Of a stretch of 64,000 nucleotides of DNA, positions 8,373 to 17,495 are shown piece by piece. The notes under the pieces were generated by a model that did not search any database, was not told where the DNA came from, and saw only the letters and a list, made by a program, of their open reading frames with translations. Position numbers and translations under genes: made by a program. Origin of the DNA: Paenibacillus tepidiphilus (GTDB lineage Bacteria > Bacillota > Bacilli > Paenibacillales > Paenibacillaceae). Position 1 is the first letter of the stretch; each line of letters opens with the position of its first letter. Location: contig NZ_VWRQ01000004.1 in the NCBI RefSeq assembly GCF_008635795.1, forward strand, positions 310,001-374,000, written 5' to 3'.

Positions 8373-9779
8373 ATGAATGAAGGGCTGGATGTATACCGCA
8401 GTCTGTCTGCAGCCGGACGGGAGGACCGCTTGCGGCGAAGCGGTCTGGATGCCAGGCTGGGTCCGGACCCGGTGGCACCCTGGCGGCAGGCCGGTCCGGA
8501 TACATATAGCAGCGGGACAGAAACACAGCGTCTGCGGTATTCGCTGCTTGTGTTTAATCTGGAGGTGGTGCAGGTCTCCTCCTTGGGCATGGGCCGGGGA
8601 ATGACCGGGAAGCTGGAGGTAGGAGCGCTGCGGAGCGGGCGGGAAACGGCTCACCTGCCGCCGGCCATCCTGACAGGCGGCCGGGAGGCACATCCGGCGA
8701 TCATGGAGCATGGCGCTGCCGCCGAAGGCGGGGGGCAGGCCTCCCCCGGCGGTGAGCCGGGCCGGCGGCCGGGCGGTGCAGCAGCACGGCTGGCTTCGGC
8801 CGCCGTGCGGGCACTGCAGGCGCTGGGGCTCGACAGCGGCGAGGTGCGGCTGGCGGCAATGGGAGAGCGCCGCTATACAGTGGAAGCGGTGCAGCCCCTG
8901 GCAGCGGACAGGCCGCTGCCGCCGCCTTGCCGCGCGGCGGCCGAGGCGCTCGCCGGCGCGCTTGCGCAGGAGCAGCCCGGCCGCCCGGGGCTGCTGATGG
9001 GCATGGACCCGGAGTTCCTCCTGCTCCGGGAGGAGACGGGCCGCGTCGTGCCGGCGACGCGGTTCCTGCCCACGGACGGCGTCGCCGGCTGCGACGCCGG
9101 ACCTCCGGGAACGCGCGGCGCGTTCCCGGTCGCCGAGCTGCGCCCGGCGCCGCGCGGGACCCCGCGGGCGCTGCTGGCGCAGCTGTGGTCCGCCGCGGCC
9201 ACGGCGGACCGGCGCATCGCCGACCGCACGCTGGCCTGGCGGGCCGGGGGCATGCCGCTGCCGGGCTGGGCGCTCGGCGGCCACCTGCATTTCAGCGGCG
9301 TGGCGCTGACGGCGCCGCTCCTGCGGGCGCTCGACAATTATCTCGCGCTGCCGCTGATGCTGCTGGAGGACGGCCGGGCGGCGGACCGGCGTCCGCGTTA
9401 CGGGACGCTCGGCGATTTCCGCCGCCAGCCGCACGGCGGCTTTGAGTACCGCACCCTGCCGAGCTTCCTGGTGTCCCCGCTAATCGCCAGAGGCGCCGTG
9501 TACCTAGCGCACCTGATCGTCAGCCGGTACGAAGAACTGCCGGACCGGCCGCTCGATCGCGACGGCCTGCACGCCGCTTTCTACAGCGGCGACAAGGCTC
9601 TGCTGCGTCCCGAGATTCCGCCGCTGCTTGCACGGCTGCGGCGGCTGGACGGCTATGACGATGCCGCCGGGGCCATCGAGCCGCTCTTTGAACTGATCGC
9701 CGGGACGCGCGCCTGGGACGAGACGCGAAATGTCCGGCCGCTGTGGAGCGCCCGGACAATCACTGCAAGGCCGTTTTAG
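8373..9779 (+). CDS. Putative amidoligase-domain protein (phage-type COOH-NH2 ligase 2 family)
   Basis: This 468-residue protein resembles the glutamine-synthetase-fold amidoligases. It has LLMGMDPEFLLLREETG, then PTDGVAGCDAGPPG, AELRPAP, LGGHLHFSGVAL and GFEYRTLPSFL, the metal- and ATP-binding segments expected of that fold. Such enzymes join a carboxylate to an amine, but the substrates of this family are unknown. The first 190 residues look poorly conserved. The region coding for residues about 185-355 is markedly GC-richer than its neighbours. A ribosome site AAGGAG precedes ATG 8373. Position beside cotE suggests a spore-coat or spore-peptide modification role, which is inference only. 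Confidence 0.65.
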   Translation: MNEGLDVYRSLSAAGREDRLRRSGLDARLGPDPVAPWRQAGPDTYSSGTETQRLRYSLLVFNLEVVQVSSLGMGRGMTGKLEVGALRSGRETAHLPPAILTGGREAHPAIMEHGAAAEGGGQASPGGEPGRRPGGAAARLASAAVRALQALGLDSGEVRLAAMGERRYTVEAVQPLAADRPLPPPCRAAAEALAGALAQEQPGRPGLLMGMDPEFLLLREETGRVVPATRFLPTDGVAGCDAGPPGTRGAFPVAELRPAPRGTPRALLAQLWSAAATADRRIADRTLAWRAGGMPLPGWALGGHLHFSGVALTAPLLRALDNYLALPLMLLEDGRAADRRPRYGTLGDFRRQPHGGFEYRTLPSFLVSPLIARGAVYLAHLIVSRYEELPDRPLDRDGLHAAFYSGDKALLRPEIPPLLARLRRLDGYDDAAGAIEPLFELIAGTRAWDETRNVRPLWSARTITARPF

Positions 9780-10582
9780 TGCTGCAGGTACTTCATGCTC
9801 CATGAACCAATCCGGCGGAAGCCCAGCTCCTCATAGATAGCTGCGGCTTTGGGATTGTCGTAGAACAGGCAGAGCGACTTGCCTTCCGCTAACAGGTCGG
9901 CGCAGAGCTGCGCCACAAGCCGGCGGGCCAGTCCCTGCTTGCGGTGCTCAGGGTGGGTAGCCACCCCGACAATCATCGCAGACAGCGAGTTCTCCGCCGA
10001 TGTGGAGGCGCAGGCAACCACCTTGCCGCCCCGTTCCACATAATAGGTACGGCCGGTGCCGCTTTGCAGCGTCTGGCGCAGGCTGGTGCGCATCCCGGAG
10101 CCGCTGCCGGCGAACTCTTCAATAAGGTCGGTGAGCGCACAGACGGCTTCGACATCGTCTACTCCCGCCCTATGAACCATAACCTGCGTGTTCCCGCAGG
10201 CCTGCCGGACTTCTTCTGTCATGGCGGCAAGCTCGGAGAAATCCATCCGCTTCTGCAGACGGAACTCGATTTTATCACCGAACGCCTCCAGCACCTCCGC
10301 CGAGCCGGAGATCATCTCCGCCTTCTTGTTGGCCTTGATTAAGGCCGTAAACCCGTCCACATCGAACATTCCGCGCGCATAAGGCAAGTAACTGCTGTAG
10401 TAACGCAGCAGCACCGCTGTGAGCGGTCCGTCTTCCCCTGTGGTCTCGCCCCACACCTCCATGAAATCCTGCCCGAAGCCAAAATTCTCGACATCTCCGA
10501 TCAGAAACAAATTAAGGGCCGCTTCCTGGCCGAGAAACGACAGCACCGCTTCCCGGTCGGCTTCTTCCAGCTTGCGAATCAT
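9776..10582 (-). CDS. GNAT family N-acetyltransferase
   Basis: This 268-residue protein carries a C-terminal GNAT domain: the acetyl-CoA loop appears as THPEHRKQGLARRLV and motif B as NPKAAAIYEELGFRRIGSW. The N-terminal half (LEEADREAVLSFLGQEAALN...) is seen in two-domain GNAT proteins of Bacilli. The acceptor is unknown. The internal start at 10582 is preferred because AGGGGGAG lies just upstream; the longer start at 10615 has none. Its stop overlaps the amidoligase stop by four bases in convergent orientation. Confidence 0.8.
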   Translation of the reverse strand: MIRKLEEADREAVLSFLGQEAALNLFLIGDVENFGFGQDFMEVWGETTGEDGPLTAVLLRYYSSYLPYARGMFDVDGFTALIKANKKAEMISGSAEVLEAFGDKIEFRLQKRMDFSELAAMTEEVRQACGNTQVMVHRAGVDDVEAVCALTDLIEEFAGSGSGMRTSLRQTLQSGTGRTYYVERGGKVVACASTSAENSLSAMIVGVATHPEHRKQGLARRLVAQLCADLLAEGKSLCLFYDNPKAAAIYEELGFRRIGSWSMKYLQH

Positions 10583-10735
10583 TCTGCTCTCCCCCTCTGG
10601 CAATGCAGTATCCATCTATGAAAAGCTTCTGCCATTGTACAACATGCCGCCAAAAATGAATATGACAGCCGCGAATTAGGTGCAGGAAGCTTTTAGGACC
10701 TCCCTCAATGCGGGTAACGTTCATGTCCAAGTTTC

Positions 10736-10744
10736 TGTTATAAT
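10736..10744 (+). promoter_or_regulatory. Extended -10 promoter for mutS
   Basis: TGTTATAAT gives a perfect -10 with the TGn extension, 35 bases before the mutS start. The -35 region (about 10716-10721) is a poor match, as is usual for extended -10 promoters. Confidence 0.5.
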
Positions 10745-10778
10745 AGATAGACTTAGTGAAAAGGCATGGAGGTTAACA

Positions 10779-13622
10779 ATGGCTAAATATACGCCGATGA
10801 TCGAGCAATATTTGAAGGTAAAGGAAGGGGCGCAGGATGCCTTCCTTTTTTTCCGGCTGGGCGATTTCTACGAAATGTTCTTTGACGATGCGATTCTTGC
10901 TTCGAGGGAGCTGGAGATTACATTAACCGGGCGCGAAGGAGGCGGGGATGAGAAGATTCCGATGTGCGGTGTCCCTTATCATTCGGCCGAAGGCTACATT
11001 CAGCGCCTGATTGAAAAAGGCTATAAGGTCGCCATCTGCGAGCAGCTTGACGATCCGGCGGTCACCAAAGGGATGGTACGGCGGGATATTGTCCGGGTAG
11101 TTACGCCAGGAACCGTTATGGACGGGAAGATTGCTGACAAAAGCAACAATTACCTGGTATGCGTCACCGAAATCGACGGCATGCTGTCGCTCTCGGCCTG
11201 TGATTTGACCACAGGGGAGCTGTATGTCACGTCTGTTCTGTCGAACATGGAATGGCTGCGTGACGAGATTGGAATTTATGAACCGGCGGAAATTATCGGG
11301 GATGCCGGACTGCTGGAGACGCTTCGTGCAGAAGCGGCGCTGCTGGCCAAGCCTGTCGTCTATACGCCGTGGGACAAACGCGACGAGGAACAGGCGCGCC
11401 GGCAGTTCGGCGAAGCCGCTTGGGTGCGGCTTGAGCGGGAACGGGGGCACTGCCTGGCGATGCTGATCGCCTACCTTGGCGAAACCCAGCGCCGTTCGCT
11501 GGGTCAGCTGCGGCAGATTTCACCGTATGAGCCGGGGAATTACATGATTCTCGATCCGTTTACGCGCCGTAATCTGGAGCTGACGGAGACGGTGCGCGAG
11601 CGCTCCAAGAAGGGCTCGCTGCTCTGGCTGCTGGACCGCACCGAGACCTCGATGGGCGGCCGGCTGCTGCGGCGCAGAATCGATAAGCCGCTGCTGCAGC
11701 GTTCGGCAATTGAACGGCGGCTGGAGGCCGTCGATTATCTTTATAACCAGTTCATCGTACGTGAAGATATACGCGGTGCGCTGAAGGAGATTTATGATCT
11801 GGAGCGGCTCGTAGGCCGTATTGCCTTTGGCAGCGCCAACGGCCGGGATATGAATGCGCTCAGGTTGTCACTCGAGCAAATCCCTGCCCTGAAGGAGCTT
11901 TGCCTGACTTCAGGTTCTTCTACCCTGCGGGAAATCGGGGCCGCTATCGACGAGTGCGCTGAAGTCCGCGAGGATATCGGACAGGCCATCGTTGATGATC
12001 CGCCTGTGTCCGTACGGGATGGAGGAATGATCCGGCCGGGATACCATGAACGGCTGGATGAGCTGCGGGAGGCCAGCAGCAACGGTAAACGCTGGATTGC
12101 AGAGCTGGAAGCGAAGGAGCGCCTGGCTACCGGTATCAAGTCGCTGAAGATCGGCTATAACAAAATCTTCGGCTATTATATAGAAGTAACCCGCTCTAAT
12201 CTGGCGTCCCTGCCGGAAGGCCGGTATGAACGCAAGCAGACACTGGCGAATGCCGAACGCTTCGTCACGCCGGAGCTGAAGGAGAAGGAAGCGCTGATCC
12301 TGGAAGCCCAGGATAAAATGACGGATCTGGAATACAGCCTGTTCAGCGGGCTGCGCGAGCGCATCAACGCCCAGATTTCCCGTCTGCAGGCCTTGGCCGA
12401 GAAGGTGGCTGAAATCGATGTGTACCAGAGTCTGGCTGCGGTCAGTGCGGAGCATCGTTTTGTTAAGCCGAAGCTTAGCGACGGCTATGATCTGCGCCTG
12501 GAGGGCGGAAGACATCCTGTCGTAGAGGCGGTGCTGAAGGATACGGCGTTTATTGCCAACGGCACGGCCCTGGGCCGGGAGGACGGCAATATTCTGCTGA
12601 TCACCGGCCCGAATATGGCCGGGAAGAGCACTTATATGCGCCAGGTCGCGTTAATCTGCATCCTGGCCCAGATTGGCTGCTTTGTTCCGGCAGCCAGTGC
12701 AGAAGTGCCGCTGATCGACCGGATCTTCACCCGGATCGGGGCGGCCGACGACCTGATCGGCGGCCAGAGCACCTTTATGGTGGAAATGGCCGACATCCAG
12801 GTCATGACCGAGAAAGCGACGGCCCGCAGCCTGATTATCATCGACGAGTTGGGCCGCGGCACCTCCACCAGCGAGGGCATGGCCATCGCCCAGGCCGTCA
12901 TCGAATATGTGCATGATACGATTGCCTGCAAAGCGCTGGTCTCCACCCACTTCCATGAGCTGGCTCATTTGGAACAGAGCCTGCAGGGGCTGAGAAACTA
13001 TTCCATGGCCGTTCAGGAGAGCGGCGATAAGGTCAACTTCCTGCGCAAGCTTGTGCCGGGAGCGGCCGACAGCAGCTATGGCATCTATTGTGCCCGGCTG
13101 GCTGGCCTGCCGGAGGGCATTATTGACCGTGCGTACACACTGCTGCAGAGCATTGAACAGGCGGCGCCTGCCATCACTGTGGCGACGCCAGCTAGTGTCT
13201 CTCAGCCGGAGGTCCGGGGTGGCGGAGACGTATCCGCCGTGGGCAGCGCGGCTGACGACCGTCTTACTGCGGACAGACATGTTGAGCAGGAAGAGCGGCT
13301 ATCTACCGGGCGCATCCAGTCTGTCGGCGAAGGGAGTGCAGATGCTGCCGGCAACGTGCGTGAGCACACCGGGGCGGCGGCTGCCTATGCGCAAACCGCT
13401 GTATCGCTGGCCGAAGAGGAGCAGGAGGTTGTGCAGCTCTCGATCTTCGGCGAGGAAGAGCCGCGCAAAGGGCGCCGGCAGGCTGCAGGCGTCCCGGCTC
13501 CGATTGCCCCGGTCGTCAAGGAGCTGATTGCCGCCGTGCAGGGGGCGGATCTGATGAACATGACTCCGCTGCAGGCGATGGGTCTGCTCAATGAGCTGAA
13601 GATGAAGGCCAAGGGCTTGTAG
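10779..13622 (+). CDS. mutS: DNA mismatch repair protein MutS
   Basis: This 947-residue protein recognises base mismatches and recruits MutL. The N-terminal mismatch-binding motif is present as FFRLGDFYEMFF. The C-terminal ATPase has Walker A GPNMAGKSTYMRQ and Walker B IIIDELGRGTS, and the helix-turn-helix end is intact. It is about 90 residues longer than the Bacillus subtilis protein. The extra length is a low-complexity Ala/Val/Glu-rich insert at about residues 800-885 that ends in QLSIF, a sliding-clamp binding motif. The start at 10779 follows GGAGG; the upstream in-frame extension lacks a ribosome site. No terminator is seen before the repeat-rich gap that separates it from mutL. Confidence 0.97.
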   Translation: MAKYTPMIEQYLKVKEGAQDAFLFFRLGDFYEMFFDDAILASRELEITLTGREGGGDEKIPMCGVPYHSAEGYIQRLIEKGYKVAICEQLDDPAVTKGMVRRDIVRVVTPGTVMDGKIADKSNNYLVCVTEIDGMLSLSACDLTTGELYVTSVLSNMEWLRDEIGIYEPAEIIGDAGLLETLRAEAALLAKPVVYTPWDKRDEEQARRQFGEAAWVRLERERGHCLAMLIAYLGETQRRSLGQLRQISPYEPGNYMILDPFTRRNLELTETVRERSKKGSLLWLLDRTETSMGGRLLRRRIDKPLLQRSAIERRLEAVDYLYNQFIVREDIRGALKEIYDLERLVGRIAFGSANGRDMNALRLSLEQIPALKELCLTSGSSTLREIGAAIDECAEVREDIGQAIVDDPPVSVRDGGMIRPGYHERLDELREASSNGKRWIAELEAKERLATGIKSLKIGYNKIFGYYIEVTRSNLASLPEGRYERKQTLANAERFVTPELKEKEALILEAQDKMTDLEYSLFSGLRERINAQISRLQALAEKVAEIDVYQSLAAVSAEHRFVKPKLSDGYDLRLEGGRHPVVEAVLKDTAFIANGTALGREDGNILLITGPNMAGKSTYMRQVALICILAQIGCFVPAASAEVPLIDRIFTRIGAADDLIGGQSTFMVEMADIQVMTEKATARSLIIIDELGRGTSTSEGMAIAQAVIEYVHDTIACKALVSTHFHELAHLEQSLQGLRNYSMAVQESGDKVNFLRKLVPGAADSSYGIYCARLAGLPEGIIDRAYTLLQSIEQAAPAITVATPASVSQPEVRGGGDVSAVGSAADDRLTADRHVEQEERLSTGRIQSVGEGSADAAGNVREHTGAAAAYAQTAVSLAEEEQEVVQLSIFGEEEPRKGRRQAAGVPAPIAPVVKELIAAVQGADLMNMTPLQAMGLLNELKMKAKGL

Positions 13623-13689
13623 GCTGCGGTTCAGCCAGTTTTTTCAGGTACCGTAATTGTTTGAGCGTAAAGGACGACGCAAATAGATT

Positions 13690-13819
13690 GATTTTCGCAC
13701 ACTAATTTGCCGTTTGTACTGATTTCAGCACTCAATTTCAATTATCGCCACTTAATAGGGTTGGGCTGTATTGGCGTAGTCATTAACTTTCACCCGTTTA
13801 AGTGGCGGGTAGCCAACTA
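13690..13819. repeat. Degenerate inverted-repeat unit 1 between mutS and mutL
   Basis: The unit opens with TTCGCACACTAATTTGCC and runs to ATTATCGCCACTTAAT (to 13756). After a 40-base spacer it reads TTTAAGTGGCGGGTAGCCAACTA (13797-13819, ending in the same family motif). The core CGCCACTTAA pairs with TTAAGTGGCG. The opening and the CGCCACTTAA core recur about 320 bases downstream in unit 2, so this is a dispersed, hairpin-forming element rather than a gene. Confidence 0.7.
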
Positions 13820-14009
13820 TATAGAGTGTACTGAAGATATATTTGTTATAGCCGTGACTCCAGAGAACATTTGGATTTCCGTCCGTTCGCCTGATCGCTT
13901 TCCGTAGGAATAGCGGTCGGTTCTCCACACTCTCGCCGTAGTCAGGGCAAAGCTCAGGCGTAACTCAGGTCAAAGCTAAAGTGAACCCTATCGATCCTGC
14001 GATTAGTTC

Positions 14010-14138
14010 GATATTCGCACACTAATTCTTCCTTTTTTACGGATTTCATTAATCTAATTCGATTATCGCTACTTAATTTGGACAAAATTGCTGTGATGAT
14101 TGATTTACAACCATATTAAGTGGCGATTATCCAACTAG
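14010..14138. repeat. Inverted-repeat unit 2 between mutS and mutL
   Basis: This unit opens with ATATTCGCACACTAATT, like unit 1. It has two 24-base arms at 14054-14077 and 14115-14138 that match as reverse complements at 20 of 24 positions, with a 37-base loop. RNA or single-stranded DNA from it would fold into a stable hairpin. No open frame with a ribosome site is associated with it. Confidence 0.75.
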
Positions 14139-14165
14139 AGTTGCGATCTACCTCCAAATGTGTGG

Positions 14166-14189
14166 AATTAAGTGGCGATTTTCCAACTA
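14166..14189. repeat. Solitary right arm of the same repeat family
   Basis: AATTAAGTGGCGATTTTCCAACTA is nearly identical to the right arm of unit 2 (14115-14137) but has no left-arm partner close by. From here to the mutL start at 14442 I see no gene, promoter match or terminator. Confidence 0.6.
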
Positions 14190-14441
14190 AAGCCTGCGAA
14201 CAGGCGCTGCCTTTCATTCATCAAAACGATATAGAGCTGGCTGCCGTGGATTATTCAGCAAATAGCGTTATTCATCCGAAAATCGCGGGAGCGGGCAGCG
14301 GCCGAAAGTCACATAAGCTTACTGCAGTCACTTTCCGGTCTTATCGGCGAACTGCCTTAAGCGGACATAGAATTAGTTTTGTTTAATCAAATATTACCAT
14401 TCATTGTTTGGCTCCATAGCCAAGTTAGCGAGGTGAAAGAT

Positions 14442-16646
14442 ATGAGCAAAATTCATGTGCTGGACGAGCATATTGCCAACCAGATTGCTGCCGGTGAGGT
14501 CGTCGAACGTCCGGCCTCCGTCGTCAAGGAATTGGTGGAGAATGCGATTGATGCGGGCAGTACGCGGATTGAGGTTTCGGTGGAGGAAGGCGGACTGCAA
14601 AGCATCCGCGTTAAAGATAACGGCTCCGGCATTGAGCCGGAGGATTGCGAGACTGCGTTCTACCGGCACGCCACCAGCAAGATTGCCAACGGTCGCGATC
14701 TGTTCCAGATCACGAGCCTGGGCTTCCGGGGTGAAGCTTTGCCCAGTATTGCCGCCGTCTCCAAGCTGTCCCTGCTGACAGCAAGCGCGGATGACGGCAA
14801 GGGCCGCCTGGTCGAGATTGAAGGCGGCAAGCTGCTCCGCAGTGAAGACGCACCATCCGGCCAAGGCAGTGAGCTTGCCGTGCGCGAGCTGTTCTACAAT
14901 ACACCTGCCCGGCTCAAATATATGAAGAGCATTCAGACGGAGCTGGGGCATATCTCCGATGCGATGTACCGGATGGCGCTGGCACATCCGGATATTTCGT
15001 TCACGCTGCAGCATAACGGCAACCAGCTGCTGCATACGCTCGGCAACGGTGACCTGCTGCAGGTCATTGCTGCTGTCTACGGCACCTCTGCCGCCAAGGC
15101 CATGCTGAAGGTCGATGCCGAGGACCCGGATTACCGCATCTCCGGTTATATCAGCCGTCCGGAGTGGACCCGCTCGAACCGCAACGCGGTAACGACCATC
15201 GTCGGCGGACGTTATATCCGCAGCAACGGGCTGAATGCAGCGATTCTGCGGGCCTATCATACGCTTCTGCCGATTAACCGCTACCCGCTGCTGGTGCTCA
15301 GTCTGGATATGCATCCGTCGCTCGTTGACGTGAACGTGCATCCGGCCAAGCTGGAAGTGCGGTTCAGCAAAGAGCCTGAGCTATACGCCTTCGTCGAGCA
15401 GGAGCTGCGCAAGGTGCTGCTCGGACAGGACCTGATTCCCCGCCCGACTAAAGAGGTCATCGGGGGCAAGAACAGCAGCTCCTTTATCCAGGAGCAGTTC
15501 GCGTTCCCGAAACCGCAGGCGGCTTTGCCGGCGGAGAACTTTTCTCGCGCGGACGGACGCCCCGACACACCACGCACGGACGGTTTACGCGCTGAAGTGC
15601 CGCATCCCGGCGCACCACGTGCCGACGGATTACGCACCGACGCGCCGCTCACCGACGCACCACGCACCGACGCATCACGCACCGACGTGCCGCACCCCGA
15701 CGCATTACGGGCGGACGCATCTTCCGGTGCGGCTGCTCTGGCCGATCCGCGTCCGGCGGATCACTTCCGCAGCGGAGATGGAGGCGTCCATCTCCAAGAT
15801 AGCGCGGACCTGCCCTCCGGCGGTCCTGATCGCCAATCTGCCGGCGCTGCACCGCTGCCGCAAGCAGCGGATACACCCGCTGCGAAGCCGTGGCAGCCGC
15901 AGGCCCGGGAGGCATCGGCCGGTTACGGGGCCTATCAGCCGCAGGCGCGGCCGCAAGTCTCCGGCGGGTACCGCCAGAGTGCTCCGGCTGCGCCCGGCAG
16001 GAGCGGGTATCCGGTACCGGAAGAGCTGTACGCTCCAGCGGGCAGTCTGGAGCCCGGCCTGCCGCAGTTTCCGGAGCTGAACTATATCGGACAGCATCAC
16101 GGCACTTATATCATTGCCCAGAATGACAGCGGGCTGTATCTGATCGACCAGCACGCAGCGCATGAGCGGATTAATTACGAATATTATTATGAGAAATTCG
16201 GACAGCCGGCGGACGCCTCTCAAGAGCTGCTGCTGCCGATTACCCTGGAATTTACGCCATCGGAGAGCCGCCAGCTCAGCGAGCGGCTGCACTGGTTCGA
16301 GCAGGCTGGTGTGTATCTGGAGCACTTCGGAGGACAGACCTTTCTGATCCGTTCCCTGCCTTACTGGTTCCCGGAAGGAGAGGAGAAGGCGATTGTCGAG
16401 GAAATGGCGGAATGGGTACTCAGTGAGCGGGCCATTGATTTGGCGAAGCTGCGCGAGAAATCCTCGATTCTCTGCTCCTGCAAGGCTTCGATTAAAGCCA
16501 ACCAGAAGCTGACCGAACAGGAAGTGTCCGCACTGCTCAGCAGACTGGCTGCCTGCCGCCAGCCGTACACCTGCCCGCACGGGCGGCCGATTGTTGTATC
16601 GTTCTCGGCCTACGATCTGGAGAAGCTGTTTAAGCGTGTCATGTAA
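14442..16646 (+). CDS. mutL: DNA mismatch repair protein MutL
   Basis: This 734-residue MutL has the GHKL ATPase with KELVENAIDAG (catalytic Glu at about residue 30), KDNGSGI, RHATSK and LGFRGEALPSI. The C-terminal endonuclease domain shows the metal site DQHAAHERINYE, SCKASIKAN and CPHGRP, so this is a nicking-competent MutL as in other bacteria without MutH. The linker is unusually long and contains tandem five-residue repeats (see 15560-15720), making the protein about 100 residues longer than in Bacillus subtilis. The start at 14442 follows GAGGTGAAAG; an upstream in-frame ATG at 14379 lacks a site. Confidence 0.97.
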   Translation: MSKIHVLDEHIANQIAAGEVVERPASVVKELVENAIDAGSTRIEVSVEEGGLQSIRVKDNGSGIEPEDCETAFYRHATSKIANGRDLFQITSLGFRGEALPSIAAVSKLSLLTASADDGKGRLVEIEGGKLLRSEDAPSGQGSELAVRELFYNTPARLKYMKSIQTELGHISDAMYRMALAHPDISFTLQHNGNQLLHTLGNGDLLQVIAAVYGTSAAKAMLKVDAEDPDYRISGYISRPEWTRSNRNAVTTIVGGRYIRSNGLNAAILRAYHTLLPINRYPLLVLSLDMHPSLVDVNVHPAKLEVRFSKEPELYAFVEQELRKVLLGQDLIPRPTKEVIGGKNSSSFIQEQFAFPKPQAALPAENFSRADGRPDTPRTDGLRAEVPHPGAPRADGLRTDAPLTDAPRTDASRTDVPHPDALRADASSGAAALADPRPADHFRSGDGGVHLQDSADLPSGGPDRQSAGAAPLPQAADTPAAKPWQPQAREASAGYGAYQPQARPQVSGGYRQSAPAAPGRSGYPVPEELYAPAGSLEPGLPQFPELNYIGQHHGTYIIAQNDSGLYLIDQHAAHERINYEYYYEKFGQPADASQELLLPITLEFTPSESRQLSERLHWFEQAGVYLEHFGGQTFLIRSLPYWFPEGEEKAIVEEMAEWVLSERAIDLAKLREKSSILCSCKASIKANQKLTEQEVSALLSRLAACRQPYTCPHGRPIVVSFSAYDLEKLFKRVM
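15560..15720 (+). repeat. Imperfect 15-bp tandem repeats in mutL linker
   Basis: About nine units resembling GCACCACGCACCGAC encode APRTD/ASRTD/VPHPD-like pentapeptides at about residues 375-427 of MutL. The array lies entirely in the flexible linker between the ATPase and endonuclease domains. Repeat number may vary between strains by slippage. Confidence 0.75.
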
Positions 16647-16721
16647 TGACGATGCTGATATCTTAAGAGACATTAACTATATACTGTAAAGTGCGTAATG
16701 AGTGTACTGAACGGAGGCATC

Positions 16722-17495
16722 ATGATTATAACAACGGGCTTTGACCCGATACCGGATATTGAGAAGCGCGCATTGCGGCTGGCCGAACACATAGGGGCCG
16801 ATTACGTGCCCCGCGGCGGCACCTCGGCAGCGAAGCTGCTCAAGCGATATGACGGGCGGGAAATACTGGTTGTGCTGCAGGAGACCGTGAGGCTGCTGGT
16901 CTCCGGCGCGGAACCGCTGGAGTTTCATCCCAGCATGGGCTTTATCCGGGCCAAACGGATTCTCAAAGGCGAGCCCGATCCGCTGATCGAAGCCGCCGGC
17001 ATGCAGCCCGGAGACAGTGTGCTCGACTGCACGGCCGGTCTGGGCAGCGATTCGCTGCTCTTCGCCGTCTATGGAGGGGAGCATTCGCAGGTGACGGCGC
17101 TGGAGAGCGCCTTGCCGCTGTACTCCCTCCTGCTTGGCGGCATGGACAGCTATGTGTCCGGCTTGGCGGAAGTGGACGGCGCGCTGCGCCGCATCCATGT
17201 TGTACATAGCGATCATTACTCCTATTTACAGGCGCAGCCGGATAACAGCGCAGATATTGTATATTTCGACCCGATGTTCCGCTCGCCGCTGACCGATTCA
17301 GCGGCGATTTCCCCGCTCCGCCGTTTCGCGAATCCCGAGGCGCTTGCAGAGGGCAGTGTTGCAGAGGCGCTTAGGGTCGCACGTAAGCGCGTGGTGCTGA
17401 AGGAAAAGGCCCAGAGCGGGGAGTTTACCCGCCTGGGATTCACGGAGCTAAGGCGCGGCAGCGCCAAAACATCATACGGGGTGATCGAGCTGTGA
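16722..17495 (+). CDS. Class I SAM-dependent methyltransferase, RsmJ-like
   Basis: This 257-residue protein has a SAM-binding motif DCTAGLGSDS and the catalytic-loop segment YFDPMFRSPL, the arrangement found in RsmJ-type RNA methyltransferases. The N-terminal part (ADYVPRGGTSAAKLL and the FHPSMGFIRAKR segment) also fits that family. The target is probably RNA, but a specific nucleotide cannot be assigned. ACGGAGG precedes ATG 16722. The last four bases overlap the miaA start (GTGA), so the two are translationally coupled. Confidence 0.75.
   Translation: MIITTGFDPIPDIEKRALRLAEHIGADYVPRGGTSAAKLLKRYDGREILVVLQETVRLLVSGAEPLEFHPSMGFIRAKRILKGEPDPLIEAAGMQPGDSVLDCTAGLGSDSLLFAVYGGEHSQVTALESALPLYSLLLGGMDSYVSGLAEVDGALRRIHVVHSDHYSYLQAQPDNSADIVYFDPMFRSPLTDSAAISPLRRFANPEALAEGSVAEALRVARKRVVLKEKAQSGEFTRLGFTELRRGSAKTSYGVIEL

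Noticed and set aside
8873..9337. Genes antisense to the amidoligase-like gene
   Set aside because: The region is very GC-rich, so stops are rare in all frames; only the plus-strand frame has a ribosome site and amidoligase motifs.
13690..14189. Small genes in the mutS-mutL gap
   Set aside because: Short open frames exist (for example 13707-13907 and 14120-14386), but they lie across inverted repeats, lack ribosome sites and read as non-protein sequence.
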